From Longimicrobium sp. (GTDB lineage Bacteria > Gemmatimonadota > Gemmatimonadetes > Longimicrobiales > Longimicrobiaceae), in NCBI RefSeq assembly GCF_036388275.1, contig NZ_DASVSF010000058.1, positions 1 through 39,130 on the forward strand: a stretch of 39,130 bases of DNA. Direction: 5' to 3'. The notes beneath the pieces are model-generated. The model was not told where the DNA came from. It ran no database searches and was given only the letters and a program-made list of their open reading frames with translations. Each line of letters starts with the position of its first letter. The first letter of the stretch is position 1. Of the stretch, positions 15,970 through 23,524 are shown piece by piece. A program made the translations under genes and the position numbers.

Positions 15970-16813
15970 GCAAGGCGAGGCGCGGATTGCGCGCCAAGAG
16001 GTTTGGGCGCTTCGAGGACTGCGGATGCGGGCCCAGGGAGGCCCCTCCCCCGCCCCTCCCCCGGTAAACTGCGCCGGGAGAGGGGAGAACGTCGAGTGGG
16101 GTTCGACGGGCTGCCGATGCATGCCTTGGAAGCCCCCTCCCCCCGGCCCCCGTCCCCCGCTGCGCAGGGGAGGGGGAGACCTGAAGTGCGCTTCGGCTGG
16201 CTTGGCGCACTCGACTGGCTCCCTTCCCCCGCGCTGTTTGCGGGGGATGGGCTGGGGATGGGGGGCGCCGGCCCGAGCACCGGACCTGCCCACCCACGAC
16301 TCGGCTTTGGTGTGTACCCCCTCGCCCACGCTGTTTGTGGGAGAGGGTGGCACGCGTGTCAGCGCGGCCGGGTGAGGGCCCCACGGCAGCCGAGGCCTCG
16401 GCTTCGGTGACCGCTGCCGCGCCCGGGCTTGTACGTGTCCGCCGCTAGATCCTTCGGCCCGCGAAGTCCTGCGGGTGGGCTGGTCCGGCACGCCTGGGCC
16501 TCAGGATGACAGATCGCGCTTCGGCTGGTTTGGCGCACTCGACCGTGTGTGGCAGTCCGCGCAGGCGGACTTCGTGACGTTCCAGACGCGGTTTCAACCG
16601 CCTGGACGGGGCGTGGTCCCGCGCTCGATCCGACGACGCACCCAACCCTGAAGTGTACCCCTCCCCTCTGCATGACAGTGACCGCTGCCGCGCTCGGACT
16701 GTCGAGGTGGGGTCATATCCACGTCCAGCTCTTGCGCACGGCGGCCTCCCGCCTGAGGTTGGGCAGACCCCTCCCGTCGTTCAGCGCATCCCGGGAACCG
16801 TCGCTCCGCTCCC
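15970..16813. repeat. intergenic repeat cluster I
   Basis: 844 bases with no credible gene. It holds four module-A stem-loops (16053-16085, about 16148-16177, 16222-16250, 16317-16350), in which C/T-rich and G/A-rich arms flank a loop with AAACT or its complement. It also holds one module C (16391-16447, starting CGAGGCCTCGGCTTCGGTG) and one module B (16446-16512, GATCCTTCGGCCCGC to CAGGATGACAG). A partial second module C (GACCGCTGCCGCGCTCGG) lies at 16680-16700. TGCGCTTCGGCTGG...TTGGCGCACTCGAC occurs twice (about 16190 and 16515). Confidence 0.8.
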
Positions 16814-18736
16814 ATGATTCCATCCATCACCCGCCGCGACCTGCTGAAGCTGGGCGTCGCCTCGGGCCTGTCGCCCGCGCTGCGCTGGCTGCCGGACCCG
16901 CGCTCGTTCACGTTCGCCTTCTTCAGCGACACCCACCTGGGGCTGGAGGGGCGCAACCTGGACGCGTGCCGGTCGCTGGTGGTAGAGATGGCGGAGCGGA
17001 TGCGTCCGGCGCTCGCCATCAACGGCGGCGACGTGACCGACTACGGCTGGGCGGGCGAGTACGACGGCTACGACCAGGTGCTGGCGGGGATCGGCTTTCC
17101 CGTGCACCACGTTCCCGGCAACCACGACGTGCGCTGGGCGCCGCGCGGGCTGCAGATCTTCCGCGAGCGCGTGGGCGCGCCGTTCCGCTCGTTCGACCAC
17201 GCCGGCGTCCACTTCGTCCTGCTGGACAGCACCGTTCCCCTTTCGCACTACGGGCACTACGAGACGGCCCAGCTCCGCTGGCTGGAGGCGGACCTGCGCC
17301 GCGTGGGTCGCATCACGCCGGTGCTGCTGTTCACCCATCACTGGGTGGGGCGCGCGCCGGTGATGGTGGACAACGAGGACGCGCTGTACCGGGCGATCGA
17401 GCCGTACAACGTGAAGCTGGTGTTCAACGGCCACGGCCACTCGGACCTGCTGTGGGAGTGGAACGGCATCGCGTCGACGATGAACAAGGGGCTGTACCAG
17501 GGCTCGTACCAGCGCGTGGACGTGGATGCGCTCGCGGCCGAGGTCCGGCTCGCGCGGCGGACGACCGAGCAGCCGGACCCCCGGCTGATCGCCACCGTTC
17601 CGCTGGCCGCCTCGCGCGACAAGCGGCCGGTCTACCCCGTGGGCCTGAACATCGGCGCCGCGGCGGCTCGGCCGGTTGCTGCGGTGCCCGCACCCGTGGT
17701 CCCCGAGCTGGAGCGGCGCTGGGAGCGGCGGCTGACGGGCGGGGTAATGTCGCACCTGCTGGTGGCGGACGGAACGCTGTACGTGAGCGCGATGGATGGG
17801 TCGGTGAACGCCCTGCGCGCCGCGGACGGAGCGCCGCGGTGGAAGGCGCAGACGGACGGCTACTGCCACTCGTCCCCCGTGCTGGCGGATGGACGCGTGA
17901 TCGTGGGGAGCGCGGACGGGCAGGTGTACGCCTTCCGCGTACGCGACGGGCGCAGGCTGTGGGCGCGGCGCACGGGCGGGCCGGTGTACGCGTCCGCCGC
18001 CGTCGCGAAGGGGGTGGCGGCCATCGCGTCCGGCGACGGCAACGTGTACGGGCTGAACCTGGCGGATGGCGCGGTGCGATGGACCTTCGCGCTGCCCCCC
18101 AGCCCGTCGGCGTTCGCGCAGAGCCCCGCGGGCACGGATGGCGAGCGCTTCTTCATCGGCGCGTGGGACAAGCACGTGTACGCGCTGGACGCGGCGACGG
18201 GAGCACTCGCCTGGCGCCAGCCGGGGACGGACCGCTCGTTCGCGTACTCGCCGGCCATCGGCGGACCTGCGGTGGGCGGCGGAACCGTGTACATCCCGGC
18301 CAACGGCAACGTGCTCCACGCCTTCGACGCCGCCACAGGCGCCACGCGCTGGACGTACACCTCGCCGGGCGACAAGGTGGGCTACTCGTCCCCCGCCCTG
18401 GTGGACGGCCGCATCTACGTCGGGTGCCTGGGCGACCGGGGCGAGGTGCGCTGCATCTCGGCCGCGGACGGGCGCGAGGTCTGGGTGGCGGCCACCGGCA
18501 GCACCATCTACGATTCCAGCCCGGCGGTGGCGGACGGGCTCGTCAGCATCGGCTCGGTGGATGGCAGCCTGTGGGTGCTGGCCGCGGACGACGGGCGCAT
18601 CGTGGCGCGTCACCGTTTGCCGACGGGGCACCTCCTCTCCTCCCCCGCGGCCGGGGACGGCTCCGTGTACGCCGGATCGTTCTCCGACGTCGTCGTGGGC
18701 CTGACCCTTCCGCCGCGTACGATGGACCGCGCCTGA
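16814..18736 (+). CDS. Tat-exported calcineurin-like metallophosphoesterase fused to a PQQ-type beta-propeller
   Basis: 640 aa. Twin-arginine signal ITRRDLLKLGVASGL (5-19). Residues 32-270 form a binuclear metallophosphoesterase with every core motif: FFSDTHLG (Asp39, His41), NGGDVTD (Asp73), PGNHD (Asn103, His104), FTHH (His175) and NGHGHSD (His207, His209). Residues about 285-635 are repeated PQQ-like propeller blades, each with patterns such as LYVSAMDGSVNALRAADG and VYALDAATGALAWR, at least seven times. The propeller probably binds a ligand or partner rather than PQQ itself. Folding before export fits the Tat route, since metals are loaded in the cytoplasm. Preceded by a repeat cluster and followed after 46 bases by a 2OG-oxygenase gene on the same strand. 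The substrate is unknown. Confidence 0.92.
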   Translation: MIPSITRRDLLKLGVASGLSPALRWLPDPRSFTFAFFSDTHLGLEGRNLDACRSLVVEMAERMRPALAINGGDVTDYGWAGEYDGYDQVLAGIGFPVHHVPGNHDVRWAPRGLQIFRERVGAPFRSFDHAGVHFVLLDSTVPLSHYGHYETAQLRWLEADLRRVGRITPVLLFTHHWVGRAPVMVDNEDALYRAIEPYNVKLVFNGHGHSDLLWEWNGIASTMNKGLYQGSYQRVDVDALAAEVRLARRTTEQPDPRLIATVPLAASRDKRPVYPVGLNIGAAAARPVAAVPAPVVPELERRWERRLTGGVMSHLLVADGTLYVSAMDGSVNALRAADGAPRWKAQTDGYCHSSPVLADGRVIVGSADGQVYAFRVRDGRRLWARRTGGPVYASAAVAKGVAAIASGDGNVYGLNLADGAVRWTFALPPSPSAFAQSPAGTDGERFFIGAWDKHVYALDAATGALAWRQPGTDRSFAYSPAIGGPAVGGGTVYIPANGNVLHAFDAATGATRWTYTSPGDKVGYSSPALVDGRIYVGCLGDRGEVRCISAADGREVWVAATGSTIYDSSPAVADGLVSIGSVDGSLWVLAADDGRIVARHRLPTGHLLSSPAAGDGSVYAGSFSDVVVGLTLPPRTMDRA

Positions 18737-18782
18737 TGCGCGGCTCTCTCGACATCTTTCCCATCTCCTCTCCATCGCACCG

Positions 18783-19373
18783 ATGATCGACCTGCTCGAA
18801 ATCCCGGGCTTCGTGCTCGACGACGAACGTGAAGAGCTTCTCGCCGAACTGCGCGCCATACCGGGCGCCGCCGCCACCGTGCTGAGCCAGGACATGGCCG
18901 GCCGCGTGCAGCCGAACGTCCGCAAGACGACGCGGCTCGCCGTCTCCACGGAAACGCGGGAGCGGGTGAAGGAGTGGCTGATGGACGCCAGGGACGTGCT
19001 GGCGGCCCGCTTTGGCGTCGCGCTGGGCGACTGTGAGGACCCGCAGTTCCTGCGCTACGAGGAGGGCGACTTCTTCGTCCCCCACCAGGACGGCAACACG
19101 CCGCTCGTGCACGACGCTTCGCGCTTCCGCCGCGTGTCTACCGTGATCTTCCTCAACGAGCGCTCCGACGAGCCGTGCGAAGGCGCGTACGGCGGCGGCC
19201 CGCTGGTGCTGCACGGGGACCACCGCACGGATCCCGACCGGCGCGTGGAAGCCCCGGCAGACCCCGGGACCCTCGTGGCCTTTCGCTCGGAAACCACGCA
19301 CGAGGTGACGCCCGTCACCCACGGCGTGCGCTACACCATCGCGTGCTTCTTCCGCGCCGCCGACGCGCCGTGA
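18783..19373 (+). CDS. 2-oxoglutarate/Fe(II)-dependent oxygenase
   Basis: 196-aa cytoplasmic oxygenase of the prolyl-4-hydroxylase-like 2OG-Fe(II) superfamily. The iron-binding facial triad is visible as PHQDGN (His101, Asp103) and TTHEVTPV (His173), with Arg183 (GVRYTI) ten residues later as the 2-oxoglutarate anchor. QFLRYEEGDFFVPHQDG and STVIFLNE are family-typical. The substrate could be a protein residue; nothing here tells. The stop codon overlaps or abuts the next gene's start (GTGAGCATG), so the two are probably translated together, and it follows the phosphoesterase gene by 46 bases. Confidence 0.88.
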   Translation: MIDLLEIPGFVLDDEREELLAELRAIPGAAATVLSQDMAGRVQPNVRKTTRLAVSTETRERVKEWLMDARDVLAARFGVALGDCEDPQFLRYEEGDFFVPHQDGNTPLVHDASRFRRVSTVIFLNERSDEPCEGAYGGGPLVLHGDHRTDPDRRVEAPADPGTLVAFRSETTHEVTPVTHGVRYTIACFFRAADAP

Positions 19374-19375
19374 GC

Positions 19376-19912
19376 ATGGCTGTCGTAGCGGTCAGCCGTT
19401 CCGCCCGGCACACCTTCAGCAAGCAGAACGTGGAATCCATCCACCTGCTGGAGGGGCTGGGCGTGGATGGCGACGCGCACATGGGGGTGACCGTCAAGCA
19501 CCGCTCGCGCGTGCGGGCAGATCCCACGCGGCCCAACCTGCGGCAGGTGCACCTGGTGCACGCCGAGCTGCACGACGAGCTTCGCACCGCCGGCTTTTCC
19601 GTCGAACCCGGCGACATCGGCGAGAACGTCACCACGCGGGGCATCGACCTGCTGGCGCTCTCCACCGGCACGCGGCTGCACCTGGGCGAGTCCGCCGTGG
19701 TGGAGGTGACCGGGCTGCGCAATCCGTGCGTGCAGCTGGACCGCTTTCAGGCGGGGTTGACGGCGGCGTGCCTGGACCGGGACGAGAACGGTGAGCTGGT
19801 GCGCAAGGCCGGGATCATGGCCATCGTAATTGCGGGCGGCGAGGTGCGCCTTGGCGACGCCATCCGGGTGGAGCCGCCGCCCGGTCCTCACCGCCCTCTC
19901 TTGCCGGTCTGA
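19376..19912 (+). CDS. MOSC-domain protein
   Basis: 178 aa from ATG 19376 (a GTG at 19370, overlapping the upstream TGA as GTGA, is an equally plausible coupled start). A stand-alone MOSC domain: EGLGVDGDAHMG (26-37), RQVHLVHAEL (57-66), the SVEPGDIGENVTTRGIDL region (75-92) and the conserved cysteine in GLRNPCVQLD (Cys118). MOSC proteins carry or transfer sulfur bound to molybdenum cofactor, and YiiM/YcbX-like members detoxify N-hydroxylated compounds. Single-domain length fits a small YiiM-like form. Tight linkage to the 2OG oxygenase gene suggests joint expression; a functional link is unproven. A cysteine synthase gene follows after 97 bases. Confidence 0.9.
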   Translation: MAVVAVSRSARHTFSKQNVESIHLLEGLGVDGDAHMGVTVKHRSRVRADPTRPNLRQVHLVHAELHDELRTAGFSVEPGDIGENVTTRGIDLLALSTGTRLHLGESAVVEVTGLRNPCVQLDRFQAGLTAACLDRDENGELVRKAGIMAIVIAGGEVRLGDAIRVEPPPGPHRPLLPV

Positions 19913-20009
19913 ATCCCGCGCGGAACCGGGTCCGCGCCATCGTGTATCGGCGCCATCGGCCCGTCGTCAGACGCGCGGCGGTGGGCGGCCAACTTTCCAG
20001 GGAGACGGC

Positions 20010-21008
20010 ATGGTACGCGGCAAGATCTATGGGGACATCACGGAAACGCTCGGCGGCACCCCGCTGATCCAGCTCAACCGCATCGCGGCGGGGCTTCCCG
20101 GACGCATCGTGGTGAAGCACGAGGGCTACAATCCCTTCAACAGCGTCAAGGACCGCATCGGCGCGGCCATGGTGGACGACGCCATCGAGCGCGGCATCCT
20201 CAAGCCCGGGATGGTGGTGGTGGAGCCCACCAGCGGCAACACGGGGATCGGGGTGGCGTACGCGGCGGTGGCGCGCGGCTTCCGCTGCATCTTCACCATG
20301 CCGGAGACGATGACGGTGGAGCGCCGCAACATGCTCCGCGCGCTGGGATGCAAGGTGGTGCTGACCGAGGGGCCCAAGGGGATGAAGGGCGCCATCGCCC
20401 GCGCCGAGGAGATCGCGGGCAAGCTGGGCGGGCGGGCGTGGACGCCCCGGCAGTTCGACAACCCCGCCAACCCGGCCATCCACTACCGCACCACCGGGCC
20501 TGAGATCTGGGAAGACACCCAGGGGCAGGTGGACGTGTTCGTGGCGGGCGTCGGCACCGGCGGCACCGCCACGGGTGTCGGCCGCTACCTGCGCGAGCGC
20601 AAGCCCGGCGTTCGCATCGTGGTGGTGGAGCCGGCCGAGAGCCCGGTGATCTCTGGCGGGCAGCCCTCGCCCCACAAGCAGCAGGGGATCGGGGCCGGCT
20701 TCATCCCCGGCAACCTCGACATGCAGATCTTCGACGAGGTCGTGCAGGTGACCAACGACGACGCCATCGCCACGGCCCGGCGGCTGGCGCGCGAAGAGGC
20801 GATCTTCGCCGGCATCTCGTCGGGCTCCATCACCTGGGCGGCGCTGCAGATCGCGGCCCGGCCGGAGATGGAAGGCAAGCTGATCGTCTCGGTGATCTGC
20901 GACTTCGGCGAGCGGTACCTATCCAACCCCGTGTACGCCGACCAGCCGGAGCCCGACTTCGGCGAGTTCCAGGACGCCCTCGCCACGCCGGAGCCCGTTC
21001 CGGCCTGA
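20010..21008 (+). CDS. cysK: cysteine synthase, O-acetylserine (thiol)-lyase
   Basis: 332 aa. PLP enzyme that makes L-cysteine from O-acetylserine and sulfide. Motifs: LGGTPLIQLN (14-23), the PLP lysine Lys47 in NPFNSVKDRIG, the substrate loop TSGNTGIGVAY (74-84), the phosphate-binding GVGTGGTATGVG, and IFAGISSGS near the C-terminus. The ATG at 20010 follows GGGAGA. Could be CysK or CysM; the PFNSVKDR form and length favour a CysK-like O-acetylserine sulfhydrylase. Preceded by a MOSC protein, which also handles sulfur chemistry, but with a 97-base gap so co-regulation is not certain. Ends in front of a strong bidirectional hairpin. Confidence 0.93.
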   Translation: MVRGKIYGDITETLGGTPLIQLNRIAAGLPGRIVVKHEGYNPFNSVKDRIGAAMVDDAIERGILKPGMVVVEPTSGNTGIGVAYAAVARGFRCIFTMPETMTVERRNMLRALGCKVVLTEGPKGMKGAIARAEEIAGKLGGRAWTPRQFDNPANPAIHYRTTGPEIWEDTQGQVDVFVAGVGTGGTATGVGRYLRERKPGVRIVVVEPAESPVISGGQPSPHKQQGIGAGFIPGNLDMQIFDEVVQVTNDDAIATARRLAREEAIFAGISSGSITWAALQIAARPEMEGKLIVSVICDFGERYLSNPVYADQPEPDFGEFQDALATPEPVPA

Positions 21009-21035
21009 CCCCGCCTTGCGTTCCTGACGGACCCG

Positions 21036-21065
21036 GGGGCCGGCTGCCAGATGGCAGCCGGCCCC
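21036..21065. terminator. bidirectional terminator between cysK and a convergent outer-membrane gene
   Basis: Perfect 14-bp inverted repeat GGGGCCGGCTGCCA / TGGCAGCCGGCCCC with a two-base centre, placed in the 82-base gap between convergent genes. Short T-rich sequence (CTCGTTC) follows on the plus side. Very stable; likely stops transcription from both sides. Confidence 0.7.
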
Positions 21066-21090
21066 GTCTCGTTCGTGGCACGCCGTGAAA

Positions 21091-21717
21091 CTACAGGCGA
21101 AAGACGAGGCCCAGGTTCATCCGCACAGTGGTGTAGTCGAGGTCTTCCGCGTCATCGAACGGTTCGCCTTCGAACTCGAAGTTCGTCAGCCGGCCCTTGC
21201 CCAGCATCAGGCCGCCATCCACCGCCACGTTGCGATTCACGAAGTACTCCAGTCCGAACCCGAGGAGCAGTCCGCCACCGGAATACGAGACGTCGTAGGT
21301 TTCGCCTTCGATCGTCAGCTCGTCGACGATCGAGGTGCCGCTGAGCCCCAGTTCCACGTACGGCATCAACGCCGCGTTCGCCCCGGAAGCGAAGGAATAC
21401 CGTCCACCCAGGTCGATGTTGGTGAGGGTGTACGAGTCGGCGCCCATCTCCTCCACGTCTTCCTCGTACGCCACGCTCGCGACGTCGCCCCGCAGGAAGA
21501 TGGTGATGTGGTCCGTTACGCCGAAGCCCAACTTCAGGCCGCCCCCGATGCCCCTCTCGGCGCTGCTCCCCTCGCCCTCGTCGCTCTGGATGGCGCTGAA
21601 GTTCACGTGCGCGCCAAGGCTTGGGCCGCGGATGGAATACGCCTCCTGGGCCGAGGCGGAACTGGCGCCGGCCAGCAGGGCGGCGGCGGCGAACGCGCTT
21701 GCGATCGTCTTGTTCAC
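21091..21717 (-). CDS. outer-membrane beta-barrel protein
   Basis: 208 aa from GTG 21717, which opens a signal peptide (MNKTIASAFAAAALLAGASS, cleavage at ASAQ). The rest alternates hydrophobic and polar residues as in an eight-strand barrel: SLGAHVNFSAIQ, GGGLKLGFGVTDHITIFLRG, NIDLGGRYSF, LMPYVELGLSG, GGGLLLGFGLEYFVNRNVAV, and a terminal strand ending in aromatic/hydrophobic GLVFRL. Acidic insertions (DEGEGSSAE, YEEDVEEMG) look like extracellular loops. It belongs to the broad OmpA-N/OmpW-like porin-type barrels; no specific role is visible. The longer open frame upstream of the GTG is not signal-like. Convergent with cysK and divergent from the next small lipoprotein. Confidence 0.85.
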   Translation of the reverse strand: MNKTIASAFAAAALLAGASSASAQEAYSIRGPSLGAHVNFSAIQSDEGEGSSAERGIGGGLKLGFGVTDHITIFLRGDVASVAYEEDVEEMGADSYTLTNIDLGGRYSFASGANAALMPYVELGLSGTSIVDELTIEGETYDVSYSGGGLLLGFGLEYFVNRNVAVDGGLMLGKGRLTNFEFEGEPFDDAEDLDYTTVRMNLGLVFRL

Positions 21718-22029
21718 GGTGGGTATGGAGGGGGCTGGATGGCAGGAGGGTGCACCGGTAGCCTGGTGCAAAACGGGCAAGCGCCCGCAGGGCACACTAT
21801 CGCAGGGCAAACGGACCGCAGCAAGGGGTTTGAGCGGGCGGGCGTCTCCGCTCCACCCGACGAGATGTCCGATCGGGAGGACACCCGCGCCCGGCATCGT
21901 GCGCCACGAAAACAGGCATCCGGTTGCGGATCATCCACTTGCGATTTCGGACCACGATGGAGAAGCGTTTGCCTTCTGAGTCCGGCAGATGCCAGTCCGT
22001 TTTCGACTTCGATGATCCGAGAGTTCGCC

Positions 22030-22410
22030 ATGAAGATCCGAGCCGCACTCCTGAGCCTGATTGCCGCAATCCTGTTTTCTGCCTGCACCACCACCAGCGC
22101 CGTGCTCCTGGGCGGCAGCGGCACCTATCCCGAGCTGAACCCCGCGGAAGTCCGCGTCTTCCTGCGGGAGCGCGACGTCCCCTCCGAGTACGAGCGCATC
22201 GCCCTGGTCACGGCCAAGAGCGACGCCGGCTGGACCGACGAAACCGACCTGATCCGGGCGATGCGCAAGCGCGCCGCCAAGCTGGGCGCCAACGCCATCA
22301 TCATCGGCGACATCAGCGACCCCACCACGCTGGAGCGCGTTGCCGAGGTGCTGACCGACTACGAGCCCCAGCGCCGCGGCCGCGCCGTCGCGATCCGCCT
22401 GGCGGAGTGA
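22030..22410 (+). CDS. small lipoprotein
   Basis: 126 aa with a classical lipoprotein signal: MKIRAALLSLIAAILFSAC, lipobox FSAC (Cys19). The mature part reads YPELNPAEVRVFLRERDVP, YERIALVTAKSD and AAKLGANAIIIGDIS. This pattern is shared by small proteobacterial-type lipoproteins of unknown function in which the conserved A-x-x-x-GAN-A-I/V segment packs an alpha/beta fold. ATG 22030 preferred; ATG 22012 in frame would add six residues (MIREFA). Followed by an excellent terminator, so monocistronic. Confidence 0.82.
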   Translation: MKIRAALLSLIAAILFSACTTTSAVLLGGSGTYPELNPAEVRVFLRERDVPSEYERIALVTAKSDAGWTDETDLIRAMRKRAAKLGANAIIIGDISDPTTLERVAEVLTDYEPQRRGRAVAIRLAE

Positions 22411-22483
22411 ACGCGAGCACCCTTCCCCTTCCCGATGCGCGCGGACAAACCCACGCGCTGATGGCATAGATCGAAGTACGAAT

Positions 22484-22518
22484 GAGCGGCCCGGGATCCC
22501 TCCCGGGCCGCTCGTTTT
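22484..22518 (+). terminator. rho-independent terminator
   Basis: 13-bp perfect stem GAGCGGCCCGGGA / TCCCGGGCCGCTC with loop TCCC, followed by GTTTT. Located 74 bases after the small lipoprotein gene. Confidence 0.92.
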
Positions 22519-22656
22519 GCACTGCGTTCCCGCCCGCGTCCCAATCGGCGCGATCCCGCTCCGCCTCAGGTGCGACGGCGGTTCGTCACGCTCTGGACAG
22601 GAGCCCGCGACCGCATTACCGTTCGTTCACTCTGCACTCTTTCGAAGGAGGAACCC

Positions 22657-22860
22657 ATGCGTGGACAGAGGAAGCCGTGGCGGACCGGGATGAACGCAGG
22701 GCCGAGTCGGTTCACCGACGAACAGATTCGTGCCGCCATCGAGGCCGTGATGACGAAGTGGCCGATCCGCCCCGAAGAACTGGAGTGGTCGCGCAGGCCC
22801 AAGCGCCGGTCGTGCATCGCACGGCAGCGGGGGTTGCTCAGGAACATCCTGTCACACGCT
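22657..22860 (+). CDS. possible small protein or decayed gene upstream of mazEF-like pair
   Basis: An ATG at 22657 has an excellent Shine-Dalgarno (GAAGGAGGAACCC). It starts a frame that reads MRGQRKPWRTGMNAG, then SRFTDEQIRAAIEAVMTKWP, RPEELEWSRRPKRRS, and loses protein character after about residue 65. The frame has no stop and continues into the antitoxin gene at 22975. Either a small gene has lost its 3' end and stop codon, or this is an N-terminally extended antitoxin, which I think less likely. The end coordinate marks where it still looks protein-like. Not recognised. Confidence 0.35.
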
Positions 22861-22974
22861 GGCGAGCCGACAACCCAGCACGGCGCGCGACCGCGGGAGC
22901 GCGGCGCCGCACTTCCACTTCGGTCGAGGCCGCGCGTACATTCCTACGCGCAGCCACCTTCACGGAGCGGGAAG

Positions 22975-23208
22975 ATGCCGAGAAAACTCACCATCACCCT
23001 GGATGACGACGTATACGAAGGGCTGCACCGGGTAGTCGGCACCCGCAAGATCAGCCGCTTCATCGAGGAGCTTGTCCGGCCTCACCTGATTGACGAGGAC
23101 GAGTTGGAAGCTGGCTACGCCGCGTTGGCCGCCGCCGAAGCAGCTGATCCGAATTACGGAGACTGGGACGAGGAACCGCTCGGGGACGTAGCCGATGAAT
23201 CGCGGTGA
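22975..23208 (+). CDS. ribbon-helix-helix-like antitoxin
   Basis: 77 aa starting MPRKLTITLDDDVYEGLHRV. The N-terminal strand-helix-helix (about 2-40) with ISRFIEELVRPHL is typical of RHH/CopG-type DNA-binding antitoxins. The C-terminal half is strongly acidic (PNYGDWDEEPLGDVADESR), as expected of an unstructured tail that wraps the toxin. GGAGCGGGAAG precedes the ATG. Its last 14 bases overlap the MazF-like gene. It should bind its own promoter and neutralise the toxin. The reading frame is open for 318 bases upstream; the short start is preferred because homology-like sequence begins here. Confidence 0.85.
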   Translation: MPRKLTITLDDDVYEGLHRVVGTRKISRFIEELVRPHLIDEDELEAGYAALAAAEAADPNYGDWDEEPLGDVADESR

Positions 23209-23512
23209 GGTTTGGTGGACGGACTTCGACGGATTAGGCGGAGAGATGCAGAAGCGCCGTCCTGCCGTAATCGTGAGTCGAAACCGGGCGAACCGGCTGT
23301 TGAACCGAGTACAGGTTGTCCCGCTGACCACCCAGGTACGGCGGGTTCACCCCGGTGAAACCATCGTGAAGCTGAACGGTGGTTTGCGGAAAGCCATGGC
23401 CACCCAGATCACGACAGCCGCGAAGGAGCGCATCCGCGACAAGGCCGGGAGCCTGTCCGATACGGACCTGAAACGCGTTGAGGCCGCCCTCCGCATCCAG
23501 CTCGCTCTCTAA
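23195..23512 (+). CDS. mazF: MazF/PemK-family endoribonuclease toxin
   Basis: 105 aa, normal MazF size. Starts MNRGEVWWTDFDG with the family's N-terminal [R]GExWW strand, followed by RRPAVIVSRNRANR (catalytic Arg in strand 2-3), VQVVPLTTQ (the T-T pair typical of the active site) and KAMATQITTAAKERI. MazF-type toxins cut single-stranded mRNA at short motifs. Translationally coupled to the upstream antitoxin by a 14-base overlap. Ends 12 bases before the convergent glpK stop, so no room for a dedicated terminator. Confidence 0.92.
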   Translation: MNRGEVWWTDFDGLGGEMQKRRPAVIVSRNRANRLLNRVQVVPLTTQVRRVHPGETIVKLNGGLRKAMATQITTAAKERIRDKAGSLSDTDLKRVEAALRIQLAL

Positions 23513-23524
23513 GTCTAAGGCCGA

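Noticed and set aside
15990..16515. Repeat cluster as a CRISPR array
   Set aside because: Repeats differ in length and spacing, occur in both orientations and have no unique spacers of constant size; no cas genes.
16549..18786. A 745-codon plus-strand frame overlapping the phosphoesterase gene
   Set aside because: Different frame from the phosphoesterase, whose motifs are complete; the longer frame is Arg/Gly-rich and motif-free.
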